Of a stretch of 64,000 nt of DNA, positions 46,673-57,768 are shown piece by piece. Position numbers and translations under genes: made by a program. Origin of the DNA: Eleusine coracana subsp. coracana. Lineage: Eukaryota > Streptophyta > Magnoliopsida > Poales > Poaceae. Position 1 is the stretch's first letter; every line of letters starts with the position of its first letter. Under the pieces are notes generated by a model. It worked only from the letters and a program-made list of their open reading frames with translations, was not told where the DNA came from and did not search any database. The DNA lies in NCBI GenBank assembly GCA_032690845.1, contig CM064424.1:33119969-33183968 (forward strand), in the 5' to 3' direction.

Positions 46673-47700
46673 CTCATGTCAAGGTTTTGCTAGCATAGGC
46701 TATGGCGTGATGCTTCTTACCTTTTGTTTGGCCAAGAACAGCCCCAACAGCATAGTCACTAGCATCACACATGATTTTGAAGGGCAGCGTCCAATCAGGG
46801 GGTTGAATGATTGGAGCTGAGATGAATGCCTTTTTAAGGATATTAAAGGAATGTAGGCACTCATCATCAAAATCAAAGGGAGCATCCTTAGCCAAAAGAC
46901 TAGTGAGGGGTCTGGTGATCTGGGAAATGTCCTTGATAATATGCCGGTAAAACCCCGCATGTCCTAAGAAACTATGGATCCCGTTAACATTAATCAGAGG
47001 TGGAAGCCTTTCTATGACCTCAATCTTAGCTCTATCCACCTCAATACCCCTCTTGGACACAAGGTGTCCTAAAACGATGCCCTCTCGGACCATAAAGTGG
47101 CACTTTTCCCAATTAAGTACTAAGTCCTTTTCCTGGCATCTTTGTAAGACTCTATCTAGGTTCTCAAGACAATGATCAAAAGTTTTCCCATAAATAGAGA
47201 AATCATCCATGAAGACTTCCATGATTTCTTCGATCTTGTCAGAGAATATAGACATCATGCACCTTTGGAATGAAGTGGGTGCATTACACAACCCGTACGA
47301 CATTCTCCTATAGGCATAGGTTGCGTAAGGGCTTGTGAAGGTAGTCTTACTTTGATCATCGGGATGGATGGGAATTTGATGGTAACCAGAGTACCCATCA
47401 AGGAAACAAAAGAAGGAATTATTGGCAAGACGTTCCAACATTTCATCAATGAAGGGCAGCTGAAAATGATCCTTTTGTGTTGCCTTGTTGAGCCTCCGAT
47501 AGTCGATGCACATTCTCCATCCCGTGACGGTGCATTGTGGGATCAACTCATTTCTATCGTTTCTAACGACCGTCATGCCTCCCTTCTTAGGCACTACTTG
47601 CACAGGGCTAACCCATTCACTATAAGGAATGGGATAAATTATCCCAGCGTGCAAAAGTTTCAAAACCTCTTTCTTAACAACCTCTCTCATTGGAGTGAGT
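46673..47700 (-). CDS. Athila reverse transcriptase, 338-codon open frame
   Basis: This is an uninterrupted RT. It includes 'YSEWVSPVQVVPKKGG', the first-aspartate region 'CFLDGYSGYHQI', the polymerase motif 'FMDDFSIYG' (at about 47,200) and the connection 'FLGHAGFYRH', and ends with the first RNase H aspartate in 'IMCDASDYAVG'. The preserved frame contrasts with the broken RT of Tat-D and Tekay. Stops lie on both sides (near 47,695 and at about 46,673), so the full polyprotein is not encoded. Confidence 0.85.
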
Positions 47701-48378
47701 AGCCTAGGACAAAACGATGCTTTTCTAGGATGGCTAAAAGTTTAGCAGTTTCTTCCTCAGATAGTCTGTCACTTATGATAACAGGGGCTTCTAGGTCACC
47801 ATTTAGGAAAGCATAGCGTAGGCTAGAAGGCAAGGGCTTAAGTTCAATCGGAGGTTGTGATGGTGGTTCTTCAATGGGTAGCTCAGTTGTCTCCTAAAAC
47901 TCATCCTCCTCTTGGATAAACTCTTTAGCATCTCTTTCTAGAAGGGGTTTAGGAGAATCAAATTGAAGAATAGCCATTACTTCCTCGATTGGCTCTTCCT
48001 CGGGGGAAGGATCTGGTAGGGAGTTCCTTGATCGGGAGATCGGCACAGAAAATTTTTCCCTCCCTAGTTTTACGTCGAGACTTCCAAGCATCGGTACATC
48101 CATGAGTAATTTCTCAATGGGATGTCCGATTAAGACATCAAATCCTGAATGTCAAAGACATGGAAGTCTAGGATAGCCTCGACATTTGCGTGCCTTACTG
48201 TCACATCTTGCAAAATCCCGTATCCTTCTAAAATAGGGCCAAAGGGGCTCTTGAAGGATTTACTAGTTGGTGCCAATGGCGTATCGCCCGAAATGTCAAA
48301 TGCAAAGACACTAGAAACTATGTTGGCACCAACAGTGGGATTATAAAGAACTTCCACCGTGACTCCTCTAATGTCACA
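47701..48378 (-). pseudogene. Athila protease region
   Basis: 48,130-48,357 encodes 'EVLYNPTVGANIVSSVFA' and 'GPILEGYGILQDV', the grass-Athila protease region; a frame change follows and 47,894-48,103 continues with 'MLGSLDVKLG'. A TAG at about 47,892-47,896 ends this. The stretch to RT (47,701-47,890) has pre-RT homology ('LRYAFLNGD'). Confidence 0.65.
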
Positions 48379-49400
48379 TCAAATAGTTGAAGAGGGAGAG
48401 CAAATTCGAATTACTTTAGAGGATAGCTCAACCTCTCGCAACCATTCGTCGCTCATAATTGAAGTTAACTCCTTCACCATCTCTTGGAGGAATGCCTCTT
48501 CAAGTGGCTTAGGAGGAGAGACGGGAGTCGGGGGTTTCTTTTGGCAACAATACCTTGAGGTGTTTCCATAATCTTCAAAAATATCTTCCTCAAAGTCAAA
48601 TGGGAATTCTAAGGGTTGAATTTCTTTTTCCCTAGGTGTTCCCGGTTTGGGTGAGGGCTCAATGGCCGAATCTTGGGGTATGCAAGGAATGGGGTTGGAT
48701 TCAGCTATTAAGAGTTCCTCATGGCTCGACTTGGCTTCCTCCTGGAGGGGTTCGGCGTGATCAGAAAGGAAGGAAGTGTTTTCTAGAATACGGTCTAGGA
48801 TTTCTTTTCCTTCCATCACGGTCTTGTGGACAAACGATCCTCCAGCGGCAATGTCGAGGTATAGGGAAGCTTCCTTATTCAAACCCTCACGAAAATGTTG
48901 TAGCAACATCGGCTCAGGAATGGCAAGGTTGGGTCCAGATTTGGATAGCAAATTAAGCCTAGCCCAGGCTGCACCTAAAGATTCCTTCTCATTCTAGCGA
49001 AAACCAAGAATTTCCATATGAAGGGAGACAATACGGGACATAGGGAAGAAAGCGAGACAAAATTTATCTCGAAGTTCTTCCCAATCACCATTTACACTCC
49101 CGACAGTATGAGTGTACCATTGTTTCGCCCTCTCCATGAGGGAAAAGGGAAACAATTTCCACTTTAGAGTTTCCTGTGTCATGCCCTTTATAGAAAGGCA
49201 CAAACATAGTTGCTCGAATTCTCGTAGGTGATGGTATGGGTTTTCACTATCTAAACTAGAAAAGTATTATTCCTGAACCATGGCTATAAAGCCAGGGTGA
49301 AGTTCGTAGCCAGAAGTATGAATTGGGTCCGCGGACGGCGATGGCTCAAGGAACTCGGCCTTTGGAGCAGAAAAGGAATGGATAGAAGGTTGCTCCATTG
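48379..49400 (-). pseudogene. Athila gag
   Basis: Starts about 49,400 ('MEQPSIHSF'). The capsid domain is at 48,994-49,203 ('KLFPFSLMERAKQWYTHT', 'FFPMSRI') and continues at 48,379-48,951 ('LLQHFREGLNKEASLYLDIAAGGSF', then an acidic linker). Stops lie at about 49,268 and between the two pieces near 48,955-48,995. Forms the particle shell in the family. Confidence 0.8.
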
Positions 49401-49480
49401 TAGAAATGGGGAGAGAAATAAAGAAAGACAAAAAGGGTACGAGGATGAAAAAGGTTTAAAGATAGAACAATAACTGTTCC

Positions 49481-49495
49481 ATGGCAACGGCACCA
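49481..49495 (-). other. Athila primer binding site
   Basis: Minus-strand TGGTGCCGTTGCCAT, eight bases inside the LTR edge. Begins TGG as expected for pairing with a tRNA CCA end; I do not name the tRNA. Confidence 0.7.
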
Positions 49496-49503
49496 GAAAT
49501 GCT

Positions 49504-51156
49504 TGTTGACACTTATTAGCATCGCACCAGAAATATTACTATCCCCGACAATGGTGCTAGAAGTTCTTGTTGGTATTTCTTACGATCATAGATAAATCCG
49601 CAAGTGCATGGATACCAATGTAGGAGTGTTCCAGGTTATCAAATCTCAGGGAACGTGTGTGTACTAATCTCCTATCCTAATCCGTCCAAGGACAACAAGA
49701 ATATGGTAGGCAGAGGGTAGAGAGGATTCCTATGGTCAAAGATCCTAAAATAAGATAGGTTCAGTCTATAAATACTTACTTTGGGCATCGGCTTACCCCT
49801 GCATCCACAGGCGACTCCGGCCAACAGCTCTACGACGTACCCGAACGTGAAGGATTACTATGATCGGATAGGGCTATCACCACCTATCGACTACCTCTAA
49901 AAACCATGGGGCACGTGGCAAACAAAGGTAACCTCTAGCCTAGACACCACGTCTACGCTATTAATTACTATCAACGTCTCGATGTCACACTAATAGAAGA
50001 CTATGATACTCTAACTAAGTAGAGTGATGATCCCGTAAGCAACTAAGGAAAGAACTTACTTAAAAAGGAAACTTAAATACCAATGGAAAATCACGAATAC
50101 TTATTAAGAAAGGAAAGCATCCGCTGAGGTACAAGTGTGGAGAAGGCATCGACAAGCCCGGACCTCCTCCTAACTCTCCCTCACTCTCTCCCTATTTTGT
50201 AAGCACTTTGGTAGTGCTAAAACCTTTTGAGTGGAGCTCTAAATCTTCTTCTTGTGTTGTCCTTTGTTTATGCCGAATTTCCCTTCTATTTATAGGTGGC
50301 GGAGACTTGGCAGGTACTGCAAGGTGGAGGAGAGTCGATGGGCAAAAATTCCCCCACCGGGCGGCCACGTGTGCCGGGCGGCTGGGCGGCATGCACCGCC
50401 GGGCGGCAGCCCAGGCCGGGCGGCCACGGGATTTGGTCAGTTTCCAACCGACTCGCTTCGGACGGCTCAGATCTTGTCTTGATGGCGGTTCCTTGGTCGG
50501 TTTCCCCCAAAATCTCTGTTTTGGGGTCGGTAAGCCTCATGGGCCTCATGGGCTGGTAACCCTGGGTGGCCAACCCAAGTCGGGCGGTAGGCCAGGTCGG
50601 GCGGCAAGCCCAGGCCGAGCGGCCTGGCAGGCCGGCCGGTGGCCTAGGCCGGGCGGCGGCCCATTTTTGGTGCTGGCCCCCTCCAGGTCATGTCTTCACT
50701 TGTCCAAGTTGTGCCACGTGGATGCCTCCTTTACTTCTTCACTTTTTGCCCTCCTTAGTCCGTGGATGAAAAACGGCCTCATGATGGATTGTTTTGCAGG
50801 ATCAGTTGGATCGGATGGTTCGGCCTGATGAGACTCTGTTTTAACCAACCAGGTGGGTGATTTCAGCCTGATATGACCTTATCGGCTGATTTCTGATTTC
50901 AGCCATCACGACCCTACCGGGCCTTGATTTCAGCCTCATACGACATTGTCGGTCGGCTGTTTTACAGCAGTGTCAGCCGACGGGGCGTTTCTTCATGTTT
51001 TTGCATATTTTGGCTCTTTTATACCTGCAAACGCATGTCTCACCAAATCTCGTGGAAATGGTTAATAACAAACTGCTATCACTATTTTGTTTATTCCTTT
51101 TATGTTGTTTATGTCAGGATTTGATGGTCAGATTTAGCATTTAAGGACCATCAACA
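49504..51156 (-). mobile_element. Athila 5' LTR
   Basis: 1,653 bp from TGTTGACAC at 49,504 to CCATCAACA at 51,156 (plus-strand reading). A minus-strand TATAAATA lies at 50,287-50,294. Just upstream of the box in LTR sense, 50,354-50,660 holds about ten copies of a GGCCGGGCGGC-like motif. A partial relative at 61,313-62,093 lacks this array. Confidence 0.85.
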
Positions 51157-52137
51157 ATGACGATATCGCTGATGGTCATTGTCATCATTATTGCACTGAT
51201 CTCGATCGTCACATCGACAGCGGTCATCGCGGTTGTCTCTTGGAGGAGGATCTTGATGATCCTCTCGTCGGTTGTTCCGTCGGTCGTCCCGTTGGTCTTC
51301 TGTTCTCCAATCACGGTGTTCTTCCTCATAGCATCGATTGTCCTGAGTGCGTTCTTCATAGTGAGAGTTGATGGTATCTCGTCCATCACCGACACTGAGA
51401 GTATTTCTCAGATCTTCATGCCTATGGTGACCTCGTGACGATGCTTGACTAGAGCTTGTGACCGACTGAGATTTTACGGCCTCTTGAGCTGTAGAAGCCT
51501 TAAGCATAGCCACCGCCTTCTGCATCGCAGGGGTCTGATAATTCGCATCGACCATTAGAGTGTCGAGCAAAGTTTTGGCCCCAGTGATGTTATTCTGAGG
51601 AGTTTGGTAGACCTTGACGCCATCCACTTCGAGTTCTAGACCGAGATCCAGTTGGCATGCACTGCGTTAACCACGCGACCCTCTTGGTCGACGGCGATGA
51701 CCGACCGATAAGTCATCAACTGGAGGGTTCTCCTCCTGTTGACCTCCTTCAGCTAGTTGATTCAGGTGGCCATCGATGGGGTTACCTTCTTGTTCACCAT
51801 CTTGGTCACTATCTTGGTCTCCATCCGCGGGATCTGCTATATCCACGATGTTGACAGTATGGGGATATGGGTAAGCGGATCCGACCGAGTCGTCATCAAA
51901 AGACCGATCCAATCCTGAATCGTTCCCGAAGGAAGGACATTCTTCCTCAGATCCAAGTGGATCCAATGCGGGGATCATGCCAGACGAACTCGATGATCGC
52001 GCCATGGAAACGACTGCAGCCGAGTCGAATCTGTGATTTTCCAGACCTAGGCCTCCGTTGTCGCCGACCGTGAAGTCGAGTGATCCAAGGGAGATCTTGA
52101 AGTCCGGCGAGTATTGAATGATGGGAATTTCAGCCAT
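51157..52137 (-). pseudogene. Tat-B gag, N-terminal part
   Basis: The start 'MAEIPIIQYSP' at 52,137 lies 31 bp inside the primer binding site. An acidic, low-complexity N-terminus (Ser, Asp, Gly) ends at a stop near 51,667. In another frame, 51,151-51,627 reads 'VYQTPQNNITGAKTLLDTL' followed by an Arg/Asp-rich tail, typical of Tat/RIRE2-like gag before its capsid domain. The Athila element has inserted here, and the rest of Tat-B is not in the window. Confidence 0.7.
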
Positions 52138-52168
52138 CGTAGTCGATGGAGAATCCCGGCGAGCCTTG

Positions 52169-52186
52169 TCCCCTTCCTGGTGCGCC
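52169..52186 (-). other. Tat-B primer binding site
   Basis: Minus-strand TGGCGCACCAGGAAGGGG, two bases inside the 5' LTR. Confidence 0.75.
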
Positions 52187-52188
52187 AG

Positions 52189-52595
52189 CTGTCAAAGCTT
52201 GAGATCGGCAGTAAATATATAGGGCTATGTCAAGACTAAGAACTACGATAGTAACACAAGATGCCGAGTTATATAGGTTCGGGCCCTCTCGATGAGAGTA
52301 AAAATCCTACGTCCTGTGTTCTGTGTATTGTATTGATGTTGTGAAACTTGTGTCTCTTGTCGCTACTGCTGTTGTTGTCTGTCCCTCGATGGGGGGTACC
52401 CTGCCGCCTTATATATCCGGTCAGCAGGGGGTACATGAAGAGTCCTAGTCATAACCCACAAGGATTTACATAAAAAGTCTATCTCTATATGCCTTGCGCT
52501 CCAAGCCGAGTCGGTCGGCTTCCTTGTTGATGAAGTACCCGGTCGGCTACCAACTTAGTCTTGAATGAGGATACCCGTAAAGCAAGTATCCCACA
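52189..52595 (-). mobile_element. Tat-B 5' LTR
   Basis: 407 bp, plus-strand TGTCAAAGC to ATCCCACA, with a minus-strand TATATAAGG box at about 52,408-52,418. It landed in a CACTA fragment. The other LTR is absent. Confidence 0.8.
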
Positions 52596-52810
52596 ACAAA
52601 AGATCTGTTAGCTACTTTGTGCCATCAAGGGCCTTTTTTTTGCCAAACGCGCAGCTAAGCACTCGGCAAAAACTTTGCCTAGTGACTACTTTTTGGCACT
52701 CTATGAAGACAACTATGCCTGGAGATTTGCTACCGAGGGCTCTTTGCCGAGGGCTTTTCCTGCTTTGTCGAGTGCCCTAGGCACCCGGCAAATGCCCTGT
52801 TTCCATAGTG
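52596..52810 (-). mobile_element. CACTA transposon terminus
   Basis: The right edge reads, on the minus strand, CACTATGGAAACAGGG, with sub-terminal repeats of GCCGAGTGC / GCACTCGGC on both strands (52,640-52,800), as in grass CACTA elements. The other end is not seen, because the Tat-B LTR cuts it. The element sits in the Tat-C accessory gene. Confidence 0.75.
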
Positions 52811-54314
52811 TTGGTGGTGGGCCTCATGTCCGTCGAGGTGTAATAGTCATGGCTGCATGGACGTCTTTGGGACATCGATTTTCATTAGCCCCACCGACTT
52901 TGTGCTCTTTGTACTATTCTCTTCATTTGATCAACAATCATCCAGTTGGCCCTGCTTATATGAAAAGAGTATGGCCAGTTCATTTTGTCATCGACTGGAT
53001 GGATTTATATTTGAAGAGGGGGACTATTTTTGGAAATAAGGAAAAAAGATGCCCCGTGCCTCATTACAATCATTCAGCAGAAATGCCATCCATGATAAAC
53101 ACTATGAGTAGGACACCAGAGTCTTTTATTCCTGAACGTGCTCATGACTATTTTTACTACCTCTCCAACATTCATTTCCATCCTTATAATTTATGGAGCT
53201 TGAGGAACAAGAAGTAGTTAAGAAGAATTTTCACAATTGCAATACATTGTGGCATGCTCGCATGGCGGCGTTTTAGCCCAAGTTATGACTTATGTATAGC
53301 CTAGCCCTATCATCCTAATCATGTAGCATTTCAGTTTGGGTTCAATCAAGTTATACCCTTCACTCCTTTGGTGAGTTTGTACATGACACAGAATGTTGGT
53401 GTGGCTTATTCTTATTGGGAACATTTGTTTCGTCTGGGCTGGTATAGGTAAATGACATTCCGTCAGAAAGGAAACATTTCCTTATAACTTCACTGGACTG
53501 GGCCGAGTGGTGGACAAAAAATTAGTCCCTTTACTTCAGCCGAGAAAGATCTTCATGGTGGTAATGCCCATGGGAACGTTCTTTATGCGGAAAGAAAGAA
53601 GAGATTTTTAGAACAGGTTTGTAGGGTCATATCAGTTCTTGGGAAATTTCTCAAGAAGACTATTCAGTGGTGTAGGAAGTGTCTACTGAAAATCGAAATC
53701 AACGCTTTGCTGCTCTTATTGAGAAAAGAAATGCAAAGAAGGACTTTTGGATGCCACTGATGCATGTTTATCTTGATGCGAATGCCCCTTTAATCAAACC
53801 TATCGAGGTAAATTCTATTTTTTTTTGCAAATCTTGTACAAGCATGTATATACTCACACCATTTTGTTGAAGGATTATTGTATCCATGCTGATTTATCCT
53901 TCTTTTTCTTGTAGCAACCAGTAGTTGGCAGTGAAATTGGCAATGCACAAGGATCAACTTCTAACCTTTTACTAATTGATAATCCATCAGCCCAATCAAG
54001 TAGTCATGGCTTCTGCAAGCAGTGGGAAGAGGCAACTTTCTCCCACCATGGCAGTACACCAAGAACCATCAGCCAATAAGTCATTGAATGTGAATGCCAG
54101 AAATATGTCAAGCACCTCTTCACCGTTACTCACTCATTCATGTAAAGATCATTGAGCAGTACGGAATTGAACCATGTTGATATGTATCATGATTTGCAAT
54201 ATGTGATGAGTAATTGACATTGGCTTATTTGGCGTTTGAGTTGAAATGCGGGAATTTGAGGATTGCATGAGTTTGTGCATGGTTACGGTTATAACTAACC
54301 GAAGTTGGTGAAGG

Positions 54315-56090
54315 TGTTGGATAAGTTCTAGGAGAAGGAAAATGCATTTGCTTGTCTTATGTTGTGTAGGTCAATGGAATCAACTTGGCGGTAATATCGA
54401 GAGGATCGGGCACAAGTTGGGGACTTGGGGCCGGACGATCGGGAGGCTAGGTAAAGTCACGGGTGATCTACACCGTACACGTGGAGAGGCAAAAAGCACA
54501 GGTGGTTTCACAATTGAGCCTCAAAACCATGTTGTTGATCAAGACGATAGGGTTGACCAAGTCAAAGGTGATCGGTGTCAGTGCATGTGTAAAGGCTATC
54601 CAATGGACTAGAAGCAGGTGAGACTTGCTGACAAGGAGGATCGTGGGCTGAGATGACGCACGTCAAGATCGAGAAGTCTTGTTTCGGTTGAAGCAAGCAA
54701 GAAGTCACTATTTGAGAAGCGTGTATGGTGGTTTTCGAATTTGGGTCTCAAAACCGATGGCGGCGTTTGTGGTGCATGTGGCACCATCACGGAGCTTGCA
54801 TCGAGATGAAGCAGAGATGTGAAGGGCCCGAGTGGTTCGGGCGATAGAAAAAGAGATGGACAAGTTTTCCCTTGGTGGTAGGTGGCAATACATTGTAGGT
54901 CAAGGGTAGTCTAGTCTTTAGGATAAACCCTAGGCCTATATAAGGAAATGTAGGGCTGGTGGGAGACGGCATCTCTTCCCATTAGCCTTGTGTTAGGGTT
55001 TCATTCCATAGAGCTATGAGTGTGCTTCATGTTGTAGTGGAGAGGAGAGGGTGTGTGAGACACAACTCTTTCTCTTCCAAAGAGTGGGAGGAAGGGTGTG
55101 GCCTTCTAGCCATGTATCCATATACCTAGGAAGCATGAATCAATGATATGATATTCAATTTTGTGCTCAAGTTCATCCTCTCTTCCTAAATCCTGAATTT
55201 CTCTTTTTCTCTATTTTTGGAGCTATTTTTATGGGATTATTTTATCCCGTTTTTAGTGGGTTTTGGGATGGATTCCTTAGGGGATCTTGGTGCTAGGACA
55301 TGCTAGAACAATCCTTGATGGATCCTTGACCGAATCCAACATAAGAGCACCTTCAATTTCATGGATTTTCACATGTTCATCCAAACCCTAGACTTTTTGG
55401 TAGAACTTGAAATTCGAGATGATTTCTTGAGCTTTTTTGTGTCATACCACTTGGAGGAGATGCGTCCGACCATGACACAGCTCCAGTCCAAATCTCATGA
55501 TTTTTGGAGTTCGTATGATTAGGTTTTGCTATTTTTCTTTGTGAATCAAGATAGCAGTTTTGGTTCTATCGGGGTCGATCGGCACCGCCGATGCTGTGAC
55601 TGGCACTACCGGTAACTTGAGTCACAACCCCGGATCAGCACTGTCGATGTCAGGAGCGGCATTGCCTTTGGCTTGGGTCAGAACTCCTGATCAGGACTCC
55701 CGATGACCTGATCGGCACTACTGATTCTCTCTTTCTTTTCTGTCGACTGGCACTCCCGATGATCGGATCGACACTGCTGATGTTGTGTCACCACTGTCAT
55801 TTCCCTAATCGGCACTGTCATGCTTCGTCAAAACTGTTCTATTGTTTGTGCGTTTCTTCCATAGTTTTGTGTTTTGGCTGTGCTCTGTTGCTTCCGCTTT
55901 ACTCGTCCGTAGGTGTGGATCATTCCTATGGTTATTAGGACATCACAATTTGGTGTCTGTAACTTCGGTGATTTACTTAGAGGTTGGTTTGGGTCGTATT
56001 TGAACATAGGCCAAGTTCTTGAGAAGAATTTTAGTTGGCTCCCATTCACCCCCACCCCCTCTGGTCACCTTCTCGGTCATTCAAACCAGC
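54315..56090 (+). mobile_element. Probable solo copia-like LTR
   Basis: Contains TATATAAGG at 54,937-54,945, a long T-rich untranslated stretch, and an end (56,045-56,090) with 'ccccctctggtcaccttc' that resembles the ends of the other copia LTRs here. 55,570-55,830 has about seven spaced copies of GATCGGCACnnCCGATG-like motifs. I could not find target duplications, so the edges are approximate. Confidence 0.45.
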
Positions 56091-56257
56091 AGTTTCCACT
56101 CACCACAGCTCCAAACATCATGGATCAAAGTGCTATGTCATCTCCTAAGAGCTATGATTCTGCTAATATATGTGTTGAAGCTTTTTATTTGGCAGGAGCA
56201 GACAATTGTCCGCACCCTTTGCCTTCTGTATCTCGTGTTGAACCTCCATCAGACGTA

Positions 56258-56485
56258 GCAGTATTGCTCAGGGATTATAATAGGGATCCTTCATCAGCTC
56301 ATGCAGCGACAATGCTCCCAGTTTTAGAGCATGGTAACATTGTAGCTACATATTTGAATGGGAGCGAAAGAGCAGCATTGCTCGGGGATTATAATAGGGA
56401 TCCTTCATCAGCTCATGCAGCAACAATGCCCCCAGTTTCAGAGCATGGTGACATTGTACTTATTGGAATGGTAGCAAAAATGCAT
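56258..56485 (+). repeat. 114-bp in-frame tandem duplication
   Basis: Two copies with period 114 bp (38 codons), starting at 56,258 and 56,372, both encoding 'DYNRDPSSAHAATM' and the following 'EHG.IV'. The second copy diverges at its end. Confidence 0.85.
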
Positions 56486-57442
56486 ATTATCATGATACAC
56501 TTTTTTTATTGTGTCATGATTTATTTATATGCTCATACTTGATCCTCTTTTTTTTTATTATTATTAAGGTTGTGAGGAGGAATCAGTCATGGCATCGGGT
56601 GATGCAGCAGCACCAAATGACACTGCTATGCATTCTATTTCTGATCTGATGCATACGACACCTTGTGTTGTTGAGTCCAAAGAGACAGGACTATGTCTCA
56701 ATGGTAGTTGGACGTACATACCTTTATTTCTTTTTTTTATACATATGTTGTTTCTTTTATTTTTTAACCATCTTTATTTATTTGTGTGTTTTTTTATATA
56801 GGCTCTGAACATGAAGGAGCTATGAAGCCTATTGATACAGCGGCGCCGCTTCCTGTCACGGCCCTTGCCATGAACTCAATTATGGAAAATACTTTTAAGG
56901 ATGCTGCTGCCAAAGTGGTCGATGGTATTCTTAAGGTGTTTAACACCAGTATACTGATGGACCCGATTTTTCTTGCTGCTCTGCGGGCGCAACATCCCAC
57001 AGAATATGCTAGTGTGGCGGAAGCTAAGATATCGCAGGATGGTTTGGTCAATGTTTCTGAGGAACTGCAGAAAGTCCATTCAGAATTCAATGTGACTTCT
57101 GAGGAGAGAAACAAAGCCATGGTTGAGTTTAAAGACAAGATTGCAGCCAAAGAAGAAACACTCAAGACTAGTGGACGAGATAGTGTTGGCTGAGAAACAC
57201 GAAGTTGATCTCAAGAACCAGCTCGCTGAAATTAAGAAGTCTCTGAAATCTGCCATAATTAAGAAGGAAGTACTCATTCAAACACGTTCCGCTCGTAATT
57301 TAGAAGTGCAGGGGAGTTGAAGAATGCACTGCAGAAGGGCTTTGACAAGGAGACACATGATTTCCAGGCGAAGACAACTGATATTTGGCAGAAGTCTGAG
57401 AAGTTCTTTGAAGCTTTGAAGAAGTGGCGCAGTGCTGCCTGA

Positions 57443-57768
57443 TGAAAGTGTTCATTTGCTTGGCTTTTATTTCAAGTTCCAAAAGAATTTCTTTCATTTC
57501 TCATGCATACTTATTTCAGTCTTGTAATATCCTATATGCTACACACATATGGTATTTCAGATCACTTCTGATTTTGTAATTATCATTACATGATTTGCTT
57601 ATTGTTTTTTTTCGAGAGACATAACCTTCAATCTATCTATCGTATATTTACCAAGTTACTCCCTACGCCTTTTATTGAGGGTATCTGTGCCTCTCTTTTT
57701 TAGGGAGAAGACACTTAAAGATATTTTGCCCCCAGCTAATTTTTTAGCTAGATGTTATCTATCGTATA
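57443..57768. other. Spacer after Tat-C accessory gene
   Basis: 326 bp of AT-rich, non-coding DNA, presumably the 3' untranslated region of the accessory gene; I see no other feature. Confidence 0.4.

Larger units (their letters stand above)
43800..51156 (-). mobile_element. Athila-lineage element lacking the 3' LTR
   Basis: A minus-strand gypsy element of the Athila lineage: 5' LTR (49,504-51,156), primer binding site, gag, protease, RT, RNase H, integrase, then a non-coding 3' region that ends against Tat-A at about 43,800. Its RT has the Athila-type 'FMDDFSIYG' active site. The 3' LTR is missing, so its left end was removed by the same deletion that truncated Tat-A. The 5' LTR sits inside the gag of Tat-B, which marks its insertion site. 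Confidence 0.85.
52811..57442 (+). pseudogene. Tat-C antisense accessory gene (plant-mobile-domain-like, coiled coil)
   Basis: Remains of a multi-exon gene. 52,811-53,450 encodes a plant-mobile-domain (PMD)-like region: 'GHRFSLAPPTLCSLYYSL', 'VWPVHFVIDWMDLYL', and, after stops, 'PYHPNHVAFQFGFNQ', the most characteristic PMD patch. A middle exon ends at the GT of an intron-like gap 53,808-53,914. A copia-like LTR interrupts at about 54,315-56,090. Coding resumes at about 56,095, including a 38-residue tandem duplication. Further gaps with GT and AG ends are 56,458-56,568 and 56,704-56,801. The last part (56,802-57,442) is coiled coil with frame changes near 57,170 and 57,310, ending at a TGA. 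PMD occurs in host genes (MAIN, MAIL1) and in transposons; here it lies antisense, downstream of a Tat integrase. Confidence 0.65.

Noticed and set aside
51157..51438. Hydrophobic plus-strand frame resembling a membrane protein
   Set aside because: It is the antisense of the Arg/Asp-rich Tat-B gag tail, which gives Ile/Val-rich text in reverse.
25254..52595. Pairing the Tat-A 3' LTR with the Tat-B 5' LTR as one large element
   Set aside because: Layout and TATA position match, but most bases between landmarks differ, so they are different families.
52675..53217. A 180-codon open frame starting in the CACTA fragment
   Set aside because: Its first ~45 codons are transposon sub-terminal repeats; only the part after 52,811 resembles a protein domain, so it is a chance fusion.
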